Shown: positions 6,318 to 15,905, numbered from the stretch's first letter. The stretch is 64,000 nt of DNA from Acidihalobacter_A sp037381185 (GCF_037381185.1 NZ_JARRQY010000011.1:58983-122982), one strand, 5' to 3'. Numbers and translations: made by a program. The notes: generated by a model not told the origin, from the letters alone.

Positions 6318-9029
6318 TCAAATTACCGTTCTGTTGTGATCTTCCTGCAGCCCGATCTGGCGGGCGAGTTCCAATATCCAGCGATCCATGTCGGAGGCGG
6401 CCAGTTGCAGCTGCTTGGTTTCACGCGTCAGGGCGGTGGCGTCTGCACTCTGCCAGGCAAGAGTCGCTTCGATCGCCTGGGTATGCGTCTTGGAGTGCGT
6501 GGCGGCCAGTGGTTTGAAGGCGGGCAGGGAGCGGTAGCGTTGTCCGGCGCCGCGCAGCCAGCGGCCGAGGGCGCAAAGGCTTTCGTCCACGCATTCCGCA
6601 ACCTGCATGAAAGGATGTTCGGGCGTAGGCGGTGTCGCCAGGGCGTCGAGCATGCTGCACAGGCTGTGGCGGTGGGCCGTGCGGGCCATGAGAAACGGCA
6701 GGTCCTGCTGGGTGAACAGGTTGTTGTGCCACTGCGCCCAGTCCGCGGGTGGCCGCCACTGCGTCATCCACGTTCCCAGCTCGTCGGCGGGCATGGGGCG
6801 GGCGATGGCGAATCCCTGTGCGTACCGGCAGCCAAGCTGCAGCAGCAGTTCGCCCTGTTCCAGCGTTTCGACGCCTTCGGCGATGACTTCGAGGTCGAGC
6901 AGGCTGGCCGCGGTCAGATTGCCGGCAATGATGGCCAACGCGCGGGGCTCGTGGAGCAGTTTCTGCACGAAACGCTTGTCGAGCTTGATCTGATTGGCGG
7001 GCAGTTCCTGCAGGTAGGTGAGCGAGGCGTGGCCGGTGCCGTAGTCGTCCAGGGCTATGGACAGGCCGCGCTCGCCGCAGGCTGAAAGCGCGGTGCGGGT
7101 CTGGGCCAGGTCCCGCAGTGCGGCGTGTTCGGTGACCTCCAGCTCGAGTCGGCCGGCGGTGCCGGGATACAGGGACAGCACCTCGTCTACGTCATCGATG
7201 AAGTAGGGACTGAGCAGATGTTCGGCGCCGATGTTGACGGCGATGCACAGATCCCTGCCTTCGGCTCTCCAGCGGTTGCTCTGCGCCGCGGCAGCGAGCA
7301 GAGCGTGTCGGCCGAGGCGGCGGATAAGATGCGGCGAGGCTTCGATCGCGCCGATGAACTCTTCCGGCGGTATCAGAACGCCGCCTCTTTTCCAGCGCAC
7401 CAACGCCTCGACGCCAATGACGTTGCCGAGCGCGATATCCACCTTCGGTTGGTAGTGGAACACGAGCTGGTTCGAGTTGAGGGCCTGTTCGAAGCGGCGC
7501 TGCAGACTGCCGATCTGCAGCTGCAGCTGCTCGCTGGCATGTTCGAAGATACGGTAGGTGTGCCGGCCCTCGTCCTTGGCTTGGTAGAGTGCGACGTCGG
7601 CATGGCGCAGCAGATCCTGGCTGTCGGCGTCGTCCAGCGGGTGAAGGGTGAGTCCGATGCTGGCGTTGATGCGTATGGATTCGCCGTTGAGCCGGAACGG
7701 GGCATCGAGCGAACCAAGCAGCCTCAGGATGATGCGTTCGGCTTCGGTTACGTCGCGCAGGTTCGCCAGCACCAGCCCGAATTCATCGCCGCCCAGCCGC
7801 GCGATGGTATCGCCCTGGCGCATGCTGCCGGCCAAGCGCGCTGCGACTTCGCGTAGCAGTTCGTCGCCGCTGATGTGCCCGAGACGGTCGTTGACGCTCT
7901 TGAAGCCGTCCAGATCGATCATGCCGATGCCGAGCAGTTTCTGCTGCCGCTGAGCCTGCAGCAGCCCCTGTTGCAGGCGATCCATGAACAAGGAACGGTT
8001 GGGCAACTCGGTGAGCGGGTCGCGCAGCTGGTTTTCCTTGATGCTGAGCAGGACCTGGCCGAGACGGGCGAAGGCCCCGAAGGGGGACAGGTCGACGTGG
8101 TCGAAGTACCAGGCGTGGTCGGCGAAAACCACCCCCAGGCCGCGAATGCCGTCGGGGCGGCCGAAGGGGAATATGGCGGCCGCTTCGATGTTCCTGGCCT
8201 TTGGCCACCAGCCCGGCAGCGCCTCGAGTTCCCCCGCCTTGAGCACGAAGCTGCGGTTCTTTTCGAGCGCCTGCCACAACGGATCGCCGGCATCGTACGC
8301 GGCTTCCACGTTTTTCCACAGCGAAGGTGCGCCGGCCCCCGAAAACGGCCGCAGCACGTCGTGGCGGTCGTCCTGCAGCGTGAACCACACGGCCGGCAAG
8401 TGCCGGGAATGGGTGACGAGGTCCGTACAGATGCTGGAGAACACGTCTTCCGGAGTGGGCAGATCGGCCAGCTTGAGGGTGGTCTCGAGCAGTGTCTGGG
8501 TGATGACGTTGCGTTCGGCGAGGGCTTCGGAATGGACGTTGTCCAGGGCCGCCAACTGCAGCATCAGGTCACATGTCAGCAGCTTGTAGACGGCCTGGCG
8601 CAGCGCTTCGCGTACGGTGGAGGAAGCCGCTTCGAGGCGGATTTCCAGGTGCTCGCGGTAGAGGTTGTAGGCGCCGGCGATCCAGGTGGGTGAAACGTTG
8701 TGGCTGTAGTGGATGTGGGCAACCTTGGCTGCGTCGCGCTCGGCGCAAAGCGGCCAGTCGGCTAGCAACTTGCGGAAGTGTTCGGCCTGCCGTTCGACCA
8801 GAACCTGCAGGCGTTGCGGCTCAAGCGAATCGAAAACGCGGGCCGTTTCGGTGTGCGATAGCAGGTAGTCGTAGAAATGTGCGGCGAGACTTTCGGCCTG
8901 CGCACTCAGCACTTCGGCATGCTGGCGGATAAGGGCGAGTGCTTCGTCGTCGAGCGTCACGAAGCGACGCAACTGCGTCGCCAGGTTGCCCGGCTGGCTC
9001 CACAGCGAGTTGTGTGTGAAGCGGCTCAT
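6318..9029 (-). CDS. Globin-coupled sensor diguanylate cyclase/phosphodiesterase
   Basis: A 903-residue cytoplasmic signalling protein. Residues about 15-165 form a globin-coupled sensor: Tyr53 in HFYDYL fits the distal tyrosine, and His107 in VAHIHYSHNVSPTWIAGAY fits the haem-binding histidine. A GAF-like domain follows (about 180-335). The GGDEF domain has an intact GGDEF at 413-417 and an RQGD inhibitory site at 404-407, five residues upstream. The EAL domain has EAL at 541-543 plus DDYGTG and AEGVET. The last ~130 residues are an uncharacterised helical tail. It probably makes or degrades cyclic di-GMP in response to oxygen or another haem ligand. Which activity dominates is unknown. Confidence 0.92.
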   Translation of the reverse strand: MSRFTHNSLWSQPGNLATQLRRFVTLDDEALALIRQHAEVLSAQAESLAAHFYDYLLSHTETARVFDSLEPQRLQVLVERQAEHFRKLLADWPLCAERDAAKVAHIHYSHNVSPTWIAGAYNLYREHLEIRLEAASSTVREALRQAVYKLLTCDLMLQLAALDNVHSEALAERNVITQTLLETTLKLADLPTPEDVFSSICTDLVTHSRHLPAVWFTLQDDRHDVLRPFSGAGAPSLWKNVEAAYDAGDPLWQALEKNRSFVLKAGELEALPGWWPKARNIEAAAIFPFGRPDGIRGLGVVFADHAWYFDHVDLSPFGAFARLGQVLLSIKENQLRDPLTELPNRSLFMDRLQQGLLQAQRQQKLLGIGMIDLDGFKSVNDRLGHISGDELLREVAARLAGSMRQGDTIARLGGDEFGLVLANLRDVTEAERIILRLLGSLDAPFRLNGESIRINASIGLTLHPLDDADSQDLLRHADVALYQAKDEGRHTYRIFEHASEQLQLQIGSLQRRFEQALNSNQLVFHYQPKVDIALGNVIGVEALVRWKRGGVLIPPEEFIGAIEASPHLIRRLGRHALLAAAAQSNRWRAEGRDLCIAVNIGAEHLLSPYFIDDVDEVLSLYPGTAGRLELEVTEHAALRDLAQTRTALSACGERGLSIALDDYGTGHASLTYLQELPANQIKLDKRFVQKLLHEPRALAIIAGNLTAASLLDLEVIAEGVETLEQGELLLQLGCRYAQGFAIARPMPADELGTWMTQWRPPADWAQWHNNLFTQQDLPFLMARTAHRHSLCSMLDALATPPTPEHPFMQVAECVDESLCALGRWLRGAGQRYRSLPAFKPLAATHSKTHTQAIEATLAWQSADATALTRETKQLQLAASDMDRWILELARQIGLQEDHNRTVI

Positions 9030-9074
9030 CGATGATCTGTGCTCCGGTTTATGGAGGCTTGCGCAGTGCCGCGG

Positions 9075-10502
9075 CTATAGAGGTCCGGCCGGCAGGTGCA
9101 TCTGGGCGGCATTCAGCCATAGATGCACCCAGATGCTCGCGGCGTACCCCAATGCGATTGCCCACGTCCAGCGCAGGTGGGCGAAGAAGGTGTAGATGCC
9201 CCGCGCCTGACCCATCAGGCCGACGCCGGCCGCTGAACCGATTGAGAGCAGCGACCCCCCGACCCCTGCAGTAAGTGTTACCAGCAGCCATTGGCCTAGC
9301 GACATGTCGGGCTGCATGGTGAGTACAGCGTACATGACCGGGATGTTGTCGACTACTGAAGACAGCAGGCCCACCAGGATATTGGCCCAGGTAGCGCCGA
9401 GGCCGGTGTAGATGGTCTGCGAGACGACGATGAGATAGCCCAGTGTGGCGAGGCCGCCGACGCACAGGATGACGCCGTAGAAGAACATCAGCGTATCCCA
9501 TTCGGCGCGCTGCAATTGAGCGAAGACGTCGAATACCTGATGTTCCTCAACCTGGCCGTCGGCGGCCAGCAGTTCGCGGCGTTCGGCCATCTTGATGTAG
9601 TAGCCGTAGAACTTGAGCAGGCCGAGGCCCGCCATCATGCCTACCATGGGCGGCAGGTGCAGGAAATGATGAAAGCTGACGGCGGAGGCGATGGTGATCA
9701 GGAACAGGCCGATGATGGTTATCCCGCCTCGTTTGATGTGCACGGCCTCGCCGAGTGGTTCCGGGCGTCCGCGGGGGACGGCAAACGACATGATCGCCGC
9801 GGGGATCAGCCAGTTCACGAGCGACGGCAGGAACAGGGAGAAGAACTGGGAGAAGGTGACGATGTGCTTCTGCCAGACCATCAGCGTGGTGATGTCGCCG
9901 AACGGACTGAAGGCGCCGCCGGCATTGGCGGCTACCACGATGTTGACGCAGGCTACTGCCACGAAGCGCGGCCGTTCGCGAGCGACGGCGAGGACGACTG
10001 CTGCCATGATCAGCGCGGTAGTGAGGTTGTCGGCCACCGGCGAGAGCAGAAAGCTCAGCAGGCCCGTGATCCAGAAGATGCTCCGCAAGCTGAAGTTGCG
10101 TGAAACCAGCCAGGCACGCAGGGCATCGAACACGCGTCGTTCCTGCAGGGTGTTGATATAGGTCATCGCCGCCAGCAGGAACAGCAGCAGTTCGGCGAAT
10201 TCGAGGATGTTTTCGCGGATAGCGGTGGCCGGCAGGCTGACGTTGCCGTGCGCCTCGTAGGCCAGCGGCACCAGAACCCAGATAAGAGCGGCGCCGACCA
10301 TCACCGGCTTGGATTTGCGCAGGTGTAGAGCCTCTTCGGCCATGACCAGGATGTAGGCGAACGTGAACACGATCACTGCTGCGATGCCGTACCAACTGGC
10401 CGTGAGGTTCAGCGGGGTAGGCATTTCCGCAGCGCTGGCGAGTTCGGGGAAGAGGCTGAGGATGAGAGCGGCCAGGGCGGCCAACGCGGAAGTCGATTTC
10501 AT
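9075..10502 (-). CDS. nhaD: NhaD-family Na+/H+ antiporter
   Basis: A 475-residue inner-membrane transporter of the ArsB/NhaD superfamily with about 12 membrane helices. It exchanges internal Na+ or Li+ for external protons, giving salt tolerance. The start chosen is ATG 10502, which opens a signal-like helix (MKSTSALAALAALILSLFPE) ending in ASAAE; an in-frame ATG 25 codons upstream lacks such logic. Typical NhaD segments such as SPVADNLTTALIM and NAGGAFSPFGDITTLMVW are visible. It is transcribed away from the SLC13-type permease at 10704, with about 200 bases between the two starts. Confidence 0.92.
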   Translation of the reverse strand: MKSTSALAALAALILSLFPELASAAEMPTPLNLTASWYGIAAVIVFTFAYILVMAEEALHLRKSKPVMVGAALIWVLVPLAYEAHGNVSLPATAIRENILEFAELLLFLLAAMTYINTLQERRVFDALRAWLVSRNFSLRSIFWITGLLSFLLSPVADNLTTALIMAAVVLAVARERPRFVAVACVNIVVAANAGGAFSPFGDITTLMVWQKHIVTFSQFFSLFLPSLVNWLIPAAIMSFAVPRGRPEPLGEAVHIKRGGITIIGLFLITIASAVSFHHFLHLPPMVGMMAGLGLLKFYGYYIKMAERRELLAADGQVEEHQVFDVFAQLQRAEWDTLMFFYGVILCVGGLATLGYLIVVSQTIYTGLGATWANILVGLLSSVVDNIPVMYAVLTMQPDMSLGQWLLVTLTAGVGGSLLSIGSAAGVGLMGQARGIYTFFAHLRWTWAIALGYAASIWVHLWLNAAQMHLPAGPL

Positions 10503-10703
10503 GGTTGCGGTTGGGCTGACGGAAGCGAATCGAAACTGAATCGGTCGGGTGAGCGTATCACTAAGATGCCACCTCAAAATACCACGTGGTGGGGGCTCTC
10601 GCGCCGCACCGTGTCGGTCACCCGTAGTTGTCGCACATGGGAGTGTCGTCCTGCGGTATGCTCGTTCGGGGTCTGACTACGGAACCGTATTCGGAGATTG
10701 CGG

Positions 10704-12533
10704 ATGCAGGAAGCGTTGACTTTGACGCCCCAGATGATGGTCGTGCTCAGCCTGCTGGCGTTCACCGTGTTTCTGTTCGTTTCGGAGATTGTGCGGGTCG
10801 ACGTTGCCGCAGTGCTGGTGATGGTGATCCTGGGCCTGTTGTCCCTGGTGCCTGGCCTTGGGCAACTCACCGACGCCAAGCGCTTGTTCGAGGGGTTTTC
10901 CAGCAACGCGGTGATCTCGATCATCGCGGTGATGATCATCGGCGCCGGTCTGGACAAGACCGGCATGATGGGCCGGCTTGCGGCGTGGATACTGCGCGTT
11001 GGCGGCGCCACCGAAGCGCGGCTGATTCCGTTGATAGCGGGTGCCGTAGGCTTTATTTCGAGTTTCATGCAGAACGTCGGTGCCGCAGCGCTGTTCCTGC
11101 CGGTGGTCTCGCGCGTGTCGGCGCGCTCCGGTGTACCGATGTCGCGGCTGCTGATGCCGATGGGATACTGCGCGATTCTCGGCGGCACGCTTACGCTGGT
11201 CGGCTCCAGCCCCCTGATTCTGCTAAACGATCTGCTGCCGTCCGGCGTGGAGCGCTTCAAGCTGTTCGAGGTCACGCCCATCGGTCTGGCTCTGATCGTC
11301 GCCGGCATCGTCTATTTCGTGCTGGCGGGGCGTTTCGTATTGCCCTTCAACACCAGTGAGGGTATGTCCGGCGAGGACGTGCGCGCGTATCTGCGTCGCC
11401 TGTATGGGTTGGATCTGGCTCTGCGCGAGGCGCGTGTCGGCGCGAACAGCGATCTCATCGACTGCAGCGTCGACGAGATCGAGGAGCGCGATGGAGTCGT
11501 CATCGTCGGTGCGATGGTCGATGGCGTGGCTGCGGTAGCGCCTGCACGAAATGTAGTCCTCGAAGCGGGGGAGCGGTTCGTGGTGGCCGCCGAAAAGCCG
11601 CAGTTGGAGGCTTGGCTGGAGCAGCATGGCGCCGACGGCGAGGCCGAGTTGGATGTGTTCGATGAGTTGCTGGCGCCCACCCGGGCGGGTGTCGGCGAGG
11701 TGGTCATCCCGGCGCGCTCCAATCTGATTGGGCACAACATCCGCGAGCTGTGGGTGCGCAAGACCTATGGTCTCGCCGTGCTCGCCATCCACCGTGGCGG
11801 CAAGACGCTGCGCAAGGGTTTGCGCGACCTGCCCCTGGCCGCCGGCGACACGCTGGTGTGCCACAACACCTGGGAGTCGTTGGCGCGCGTCGATCGCGAC
11901 CGTGATTTCGTGGTGGTCACCACGGAATATCCGCATGAGGAAGAGCGCCCGCACAAGATCGGATTCGCATTGTTCTTCTTCGTTCTCGCCATCGGCCTGG
12001 TGCTGTTTTCGCCGTTGCGCCTGTCGGTCTCGCTGATGGTCGGCGCCGTGGGCATGGTGATTTCCGGCGTGCTGCACATGGACGAGGCCTACAAGGCGGT
12101 CGATTGGAAGACGGTGTTCCTGCTCGCCGCGTTGATTCCGCTCGGCATGGCCATGGAGCGGACTGGCACCGCGGCGTGGGTGGCTGCGCAGACCCTCGAC
12201 CTGTTGCATGGTGTGCCGCTATGGGGCATCGAGGCGGTGGTGGCCATATTGGCAACGGCGTTCAGCCTGGTGATGTCCAATGTCGGCGCCACCGTGCTGC
12301 TGGTGCCGCTGGCCGTGAGCATGGCAGTCGAGGCCGGCGGTGATCCCCGTTTATTCGCGCTGATCGTGGGTTTGGCGACCTCGAACTCTTTCATTATTCC
12401 CACGCATCAGGTCAATGCCTTGATCATGGGGCCGGGAGGCTACCGGGTGAAGGACTATCTCAAGGCCGGCGGTGTGATGACCGTGCTGTTTCTGGTCGTC
12501 ATGCTGGTCATGCTCAATCTGTTCTACTCTTGA
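10704..12533 (+). CDS. SLC13-family permease with two TrkA-C domains
   Basis: A 609-residue membrane protein of the divalent anion:Na+ symporter type. ATG 10704 is preceded by GGAG at a good distance; a TTG two codons upstream is less likely. Five or so helices (about 10-210) are followed by a soluble insert (about 215-400) with two RCK_C/TrkA-C-like modules, then a second helical bundle (about 415-609). Family members take up sulfate, dicarboxylates or other anions with Na+; the TrkA-C insert is common in putative sulfate transporters. The substrate is not readable here. It is divergent from nhaD. Confidence 0.87.
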   Translation: MQEALTLTPQMMVVLSLLAFTVFLFVSEIVRVDVAAVLVMVILGLLSLVPGLGQLTDAKRLFEGFSSNAVISIIAVMIIGAGLDKTGMMGRLAAWILRVGGATEARLIPLIAGAVGFISSFMQNVGAAALFLPVVSRVSARSGVPMSRLLMPMGYCAILGGTLTLVGSSPLILLNDLLPSGVERFKLFEVTPIGLALIVAGIVYFVLAGRFVLPFNTSEGMSGEDVRAYLRRLYGLDLALREARVGANSDLIDCSVDEIEERDGVVIVGAMVDGVAAVAPARNVVLEAGERFVVAAEKPQLEAWLEQHGADGEAELDVFDELLAPTRAGVGEVVIPARSNLIGHNIRELWVRKTYGLAVLAIHRGGKTLRKGLRDLPLAAGDTLVCHNTWESLARVDRDRDFVVVTTEYPHEEERPHKIGFALFFFVLAIGLVLFSPLRLSVSLMVGAVGMVISGVLHMDEAYKAVDWKTVFLLAALIPLGMAMERTGTAAWVAAQTLDLLHGVPLWGIEAVVAILATAFSLVMSNVGATVLLVPLAVSMAVEAGGDPRLFALIVGLATSNSFIIPTHQVNALIMGPGGYRVKDYLKAGGVMTVLFLVVMLVMLNLFYS

Positions 12534-12873
12534 TCCGGGAGTTAAATAGTTGCTCCTTCAGCCGTCCTGCGCCGGTTTCTTGGAAATCACCAGTGCGGAG
12601 CTTGGACAATGACCCGGTGCCCCTTGCCAAGGGAATGCCCTTGCCTGCGCAGCGCGCCTTGATTCGCAGCATTGTCGAAGCCCTGAAGGGGCGCCTATTT
12701 AATTGCCGGGCCAATGAGGTATACGCATAGCGCCGCTGCGTGATCGGCGAAAATACCGTTAGAATGCGCTGATATTCGCGAAGGACGATGACGCGACCAC
12801 GAATTTCGCGGCCCGCGCGCGCAGGATGCGCTGCGCCGGCCGCCACGGTTTCACAACCTGAGGAGTAGTCGAC
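12534..12873. other. Intergenic region before phosphoribulokinase
   Basis: About 340 bases without a convincing gene. A possible sigma-70 minus-10 (TAGAAT, 12760-12765) lies about 108 bases upstream of the phosphoribulokinase start, but no good minus-35 accompanies it. Short CCCTTG/CAAGGG inverted repeats around 12620-12650 could form a weak hairpin downstream of the permease gene. Reading frames here have no family resemblance. Confidence 0.4.
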
Positions 12874-13764
12874 ATGTCCAAGCAACATCCTGTCGTTGCG
12901 GTTACCGGTTCCTCCGGAGCCGGCACGTCCACGGTGAAACGGGCCTTCGAGCACATTTTCCTGCGCGAAGAGATCAACCCGGTCGTGATCGAGGGCGATA
13001 GCTACCATCGCTACAACCGCGCCGAGATGAAAACTGCGATGCAGCATGCCGCCGATGCCGGCAACAACCATTTCAGCCATTTCGGCCCGGAGGCCAATCT
13101 GTTCGACAAGCTGGAGGAGACCTTCCGGGTCTACGGCGAGACGGGCACCGGCAAGAAACGTTACTACCTACACAGCGCCGAAGAGGCAGCCGAACACAAC
13201 GCGCGGCTTGGAACGACCCTCAAGGCGGGTGAATTCACGCCCTGGGAAGACATCGCCGAGGGTACCGACCTGCTGTTCTACGAAGGTCTGCACGGCGGCG
13301 TGGCCACCGACGAGGCCGACGTGGCCAGTCAGACCGACCTGCTGATCGGCGTGGTGCCCATCGTCAACCTGGAGTGGATCCAGAAGATCCATCGCGACAA
13401 GGCCGAGCGCGGCTATGCGCCGGAAGCCACGGTGGAAACCATGCTGCGTCGCATGCCCGACTACGTGCGCTATATCACGCCGCAGTTCTCGCGCTCGGAC
13501 ATCAACTTCCAGCGCGTTCCTCTGGTGGACACCTCCAATCCGTTCATCGCGCGCGATATCCCGACCGCCGACGAAAGTCTGGTCATCATCCGGTTCAGCG
13601 ATCCGAACAAGTTCAAAGTCGACTTCCCCTATCTGCTGTCGATGCTGCATGGCTCCTTCATGTCGCGGCGCAACGATCTGGTGGTGCCCGGCGGCAAGAT
13701 GGGTTTCGCCATGGAACTCATTCTCACGCCGATCATCCGCTGCATGCTCGAACAGCGCTGCTGA
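12874..13764 (+). CDS. prk: Phosphoribulokinase, class I
   Basis: A 296-residue enzyme that phosphorylates ribulose 5-phosphate to ribulose 1,5-bisphosphate, the RuBisCO substrate in the Calvin cycle. The P-loop is at residues 12-19 (GSSGAGTS), followed by the family hallmarks EGDSYHRYNR and FHFGPEANL-like NHFSHFGPEAN and then LLFYEGLHGG. Length matches bacterial CbbP/PrkB enzymes (about 290). A GAGGAG site precedes the ATG. No RuBisCO or other cbb gene is in the window, so it stands apart from a cbb operon here. A PrkB-like paralogue with another role is possible, but the catalytic motifs are complete. Confidence 0.93.
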   Translation: MSKQHPVVAVTGSSGAGTSTVKRAFEHIFLREEINPVVIEGDSYHRYNRAEMKTAMQHAADAGNNHFSHFGPEANLFDKLEETFRVYGETGTGKKRYYLHSAEEAAEHNARLGTTLKAGEFTPWEDIAEGTDLLFYEGLHGGVATDEADVASQTDLLIGVVPIVNLEWIQKIHRDKAERGYAPEATVETMLRRMPDYVRYITPQFSRSDINFQRVPLVDTSNPFIARDIPTADESLVIIRFSDPNKFKVDFPYLLSMLHGSFMSRRNDLVVPGGKMGFAMELILTPIIRCMLEQRC

Positions 13765-13911
13765 TCGCTCAGTGGCCGCGGGGTCGGTAGATCCCGCGGT
13801 CTTTCTCCGGCCTGCCTGGGCGCGGTCCCGCAGGTCCGTCGTTTCACGCCTGAGAGGCCGCCATGCCGACAACCGCTCGCGGATCCCAGCTCAGCCGTTT
13901 TCTCGCCCGCT

Positions 13912-14313
13912 ATGTCGGGCGCACCCATGATCGTTCATGCGGTTTTTCCGTCCGACTGGCTGGAGGCATTGCTCAAACGGCCGGGTGGTGGCGGGCATTT
14001 CCGCATCGACAGCCGCCAGGCGGGGAGTTCCGACCCGACACCCGTCGAATGGCTGGTGCGGCGGCATCTGCTGCCGCTTGAGCTGCCTCTGCCGCTGATC
14101 GTCAAGGTCACTCCCGAAGTGCTGCACGTGCGCCATCTGACCCGGGGCGGGGAGGTCGTGCACCCGGGTGAGATCTACTGGCTGCTCGACGAGATCGAGG
14201 AGCGTTATCACGCGCGTCTGGTGGTCGAAGGAGGGAGCCTGCGGACGGACTTTGGTATTGATCCGGCCGATAACGAGGCGAAGTCTTTTTTGGATTCGCT
14301 TGGGGGGATGTGA
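13912..14313 (+). CDS. Hypothetical protein (133 aa)
   Basis: A 133-residue soluble protein without recognised motifs. Translation may begin at ATG 13912 or at ATG 13927 five codons later (MIVHAVFPSDW). It contains a chorismate-lyase-like spacing of charged and aromatic residues (PVEWLVRRHLLPLELPLPLI), but this is too weak to name a function. It lies 148 bases after phosphoribulokinase, and its end runs directly into a dispersed repeat that begins at about 14370. Codon use is similar to its neighbours. Confidence 0.6.
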   Translation: MSGAPMIVHAVFPSDWLEALLKRPGGGGHFRIDSRQAGSSDPTPVEWLVRRHLLPLELPLPLIVKVTPEVLHVRHLTRGGEVVHPGEIYWLLDEIEERYHARLVVEGGSLRTDFGIDPADNEAKSFLDSLGGM

Positions 14314-14369
14314 GGGGGCTTCCGTTTGGTTTGATCGTGGGGGCCGGTTTCCTGCGCGATTCGGAGTAT

Positions 14370-14480
14370 GTGGTTTCCATTGGTTATGCGGTGGGAGCTT
14401 TTCCTGTTTTTGGCCCTGAGGCTTGTTTCGGGCGCGAATCAACGACAGGTGATTTTGATCTGAATCGGTGACGCGCCCGA
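14370..14480 (+). repeat. Dispersed repeat, copy A
   Basis: This 111-base segment aligns without gaps to 40110-40220, by my count with about 24 differences. The blocks GTGGGAGCTTTTCCTGTTTT, TTTCGGGCGCGAATCA and GGTGACGCGCCCGA are nearly or fully identical. GGGCGCG and CGCGCCC are complementary and enclose a diverged centre of roughly 30 bases, so a stem is kept while the loop varies. It fills part of the 380-base gap before the FIST gene; the rest of that gap shows nothing recognisable. Confidence 0.85.
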
Positions 14481-14694
14481 AATCAGCTGAAAAAGCCAGC
14501 AAGTGCGTCGCCTTCAACCACGTAAGATCAAAATTCCTGCCACCGAGTCGAGCTGGAAACCGGCCACGATGGCCAGCGGATACTGGCCACCTCACCCTAA
14601 AATTCGCTAGCCCTCAAATTCCAAAGCTTGCCCCAGCCAACACCACTCGCGTTAGACTGGCGCGCCAGTTCGAACGACCAGACCCATCCTGCCA

Positions 14695-15816
14695 ATGCAA
14701 CACTTCGCTCTCGCCCATACCACCGGCACTCACGCCGAGGAGCTGGTCGCCGAACTGCTGCGCCAGCTCGGCGACCAGCCCGATGCCACGCTGGGTTTCA
14801 TCTACGCGAGCGACGCGCTGGCGCCGCAGCTCGACCGAATCCTGCAAGGTTTGCGTACCGGTACCGGCATCGAGCATTGGGTCGGCAGTGTTGGTATAGC
14901 CCTCAACGTGACCGGCCACGAGTATTACGATTCTCCCGCGCTGGCGGTCATGCTCGGCGACTTTCCGCCCGAAGCACTCTGCGAGGTACCGCTATTGCGC
15001 GACGGCGTGGAAACGTTTCTGGGCAGCAACCATGAATGGCTGGCCCGGCACCCTGGTGCGCTGCTCGGTCTGCTGCATGGCGATCCCGGCAATCCGGCCA
15101 CGCCGCTGCTGTTCGACCATCTTGCCAAGCGTCTGCCCAATCTGTTCGCCGTCGGCGGCATCACCTCGAGTCAGAGCGAAAATCTGCAGGTGACGGGGAA
15201 CCGGGTGGTGCAGGGCGGCGTGTCCGGCATGCTGTTCGCTTCCGATATCGCGGTGGCGGTCGGGCATACGCAGGGCTGCACGCCGATCGGCCCGCGCCGG
15301 CAGATCACCAGCAGTCGCCGCAACGTGCTGGTCGAGCTGGACGGGCAGCCGGCGCTGGATGCGTTCAAGCAGGACATCGGCGAGGTGCTCGCTCGGGATC
15401 TCAACCGCGCCGCCGGCTATATCTTTGCCGGTCTGCCGGTGTCCGGCAGCGACGAAGGCGACTATCTGGTGCGCAATCTCGTCGGCATCGATACCGCCCA
15501 AGGGTTGGTCGCCATCGGCGATTATGCCGAGGAGGGCGCCGAGGTGATGTTCTGTCGCCGTGACGGCAACACCGCCCGGGTGGATCTCATGCGGATGCTG
15601 GGCGACCTGCAGGAGCGCATCGCCACGCCGCCGCGCGGAGCGGTCTACGTTTCCTGTCTGGGTCGCGGGAGGCAGCAGTTCGGCGACGAGTCGCAGGAGT
15701 TGTGTCTGATCCGGGAGGAACTCGGAGACGTTCCGTTGCTGGGCTTCTTCGCCAACGGGGAAATTTTCGCCAACCGTCTCTACGGGTACACTGGCGTGCT
15801 GACCCTGTTTCTCTAA
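14695..15816 (+). CDS. FIST domain sensory protein
   Basis: A 373-residue soluble protein with both parts of the FIST domain. The N-terminal half includes GGITSSQ and ends in CTPIGP; the C-terminal half ends in the characteristic GFFANGEI...LYGYTGVLTLF. FIST (F-box and intracellular signal transduction) domains are thought to bind small molecules such as amino acids and often sit near chemotaxis or signalling genes. Here it stands alone between a repeat fragment and an aldo/keto reductase. The ligand is unknown. An ATG start and full family length are present. Confidence 0.88.
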   Translation: MQHFALAHTTGTHAEELVAELLRQLGDQPDATLGFIYASDALAPQLDRILQGLRTGTGIEHWVGSVGIALNVTGHEYYDSPALAVMLGDFPPEALCEVPLLRDGVETFLGSNHEWLARHPGALLGLLHGDPGNPATPLLFDHLAKRLPNLFAVGGITSSQSENLQVTGNRVVQGGVSGMLFASDIAVAVGHTQGCTPIGPRRQITSSRRNVLVELDGQPALDAFKQDIGEVLARDLNRAAGYIFAGLPVSGSDEGDYLVRNLVGIDTAQGLVAIGDYAEEGAEVMFCRRDGNTARVDLMRMLGDLQERIATPPRGAVYVSCLGRGRQQFGDESQELCLIREELGDVPLLGFFANGEIFANRLYGYTGVLTLFL

Positions 15817-15905
15817 CGGACGCCCGGCCGGGGGATCGCGGAGCGACCATAATTCACGTTTTCGCGCGCGCTTTGTGCGCCGATCCACACCACAGGAGAG
15901 TTTCC

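Noticed and set aside
10503..10577. A start for nhaD 25 codons upstream
   Set aside because: The extra residues are polar and would hide the signal-like first helix starting at ATG 10502.
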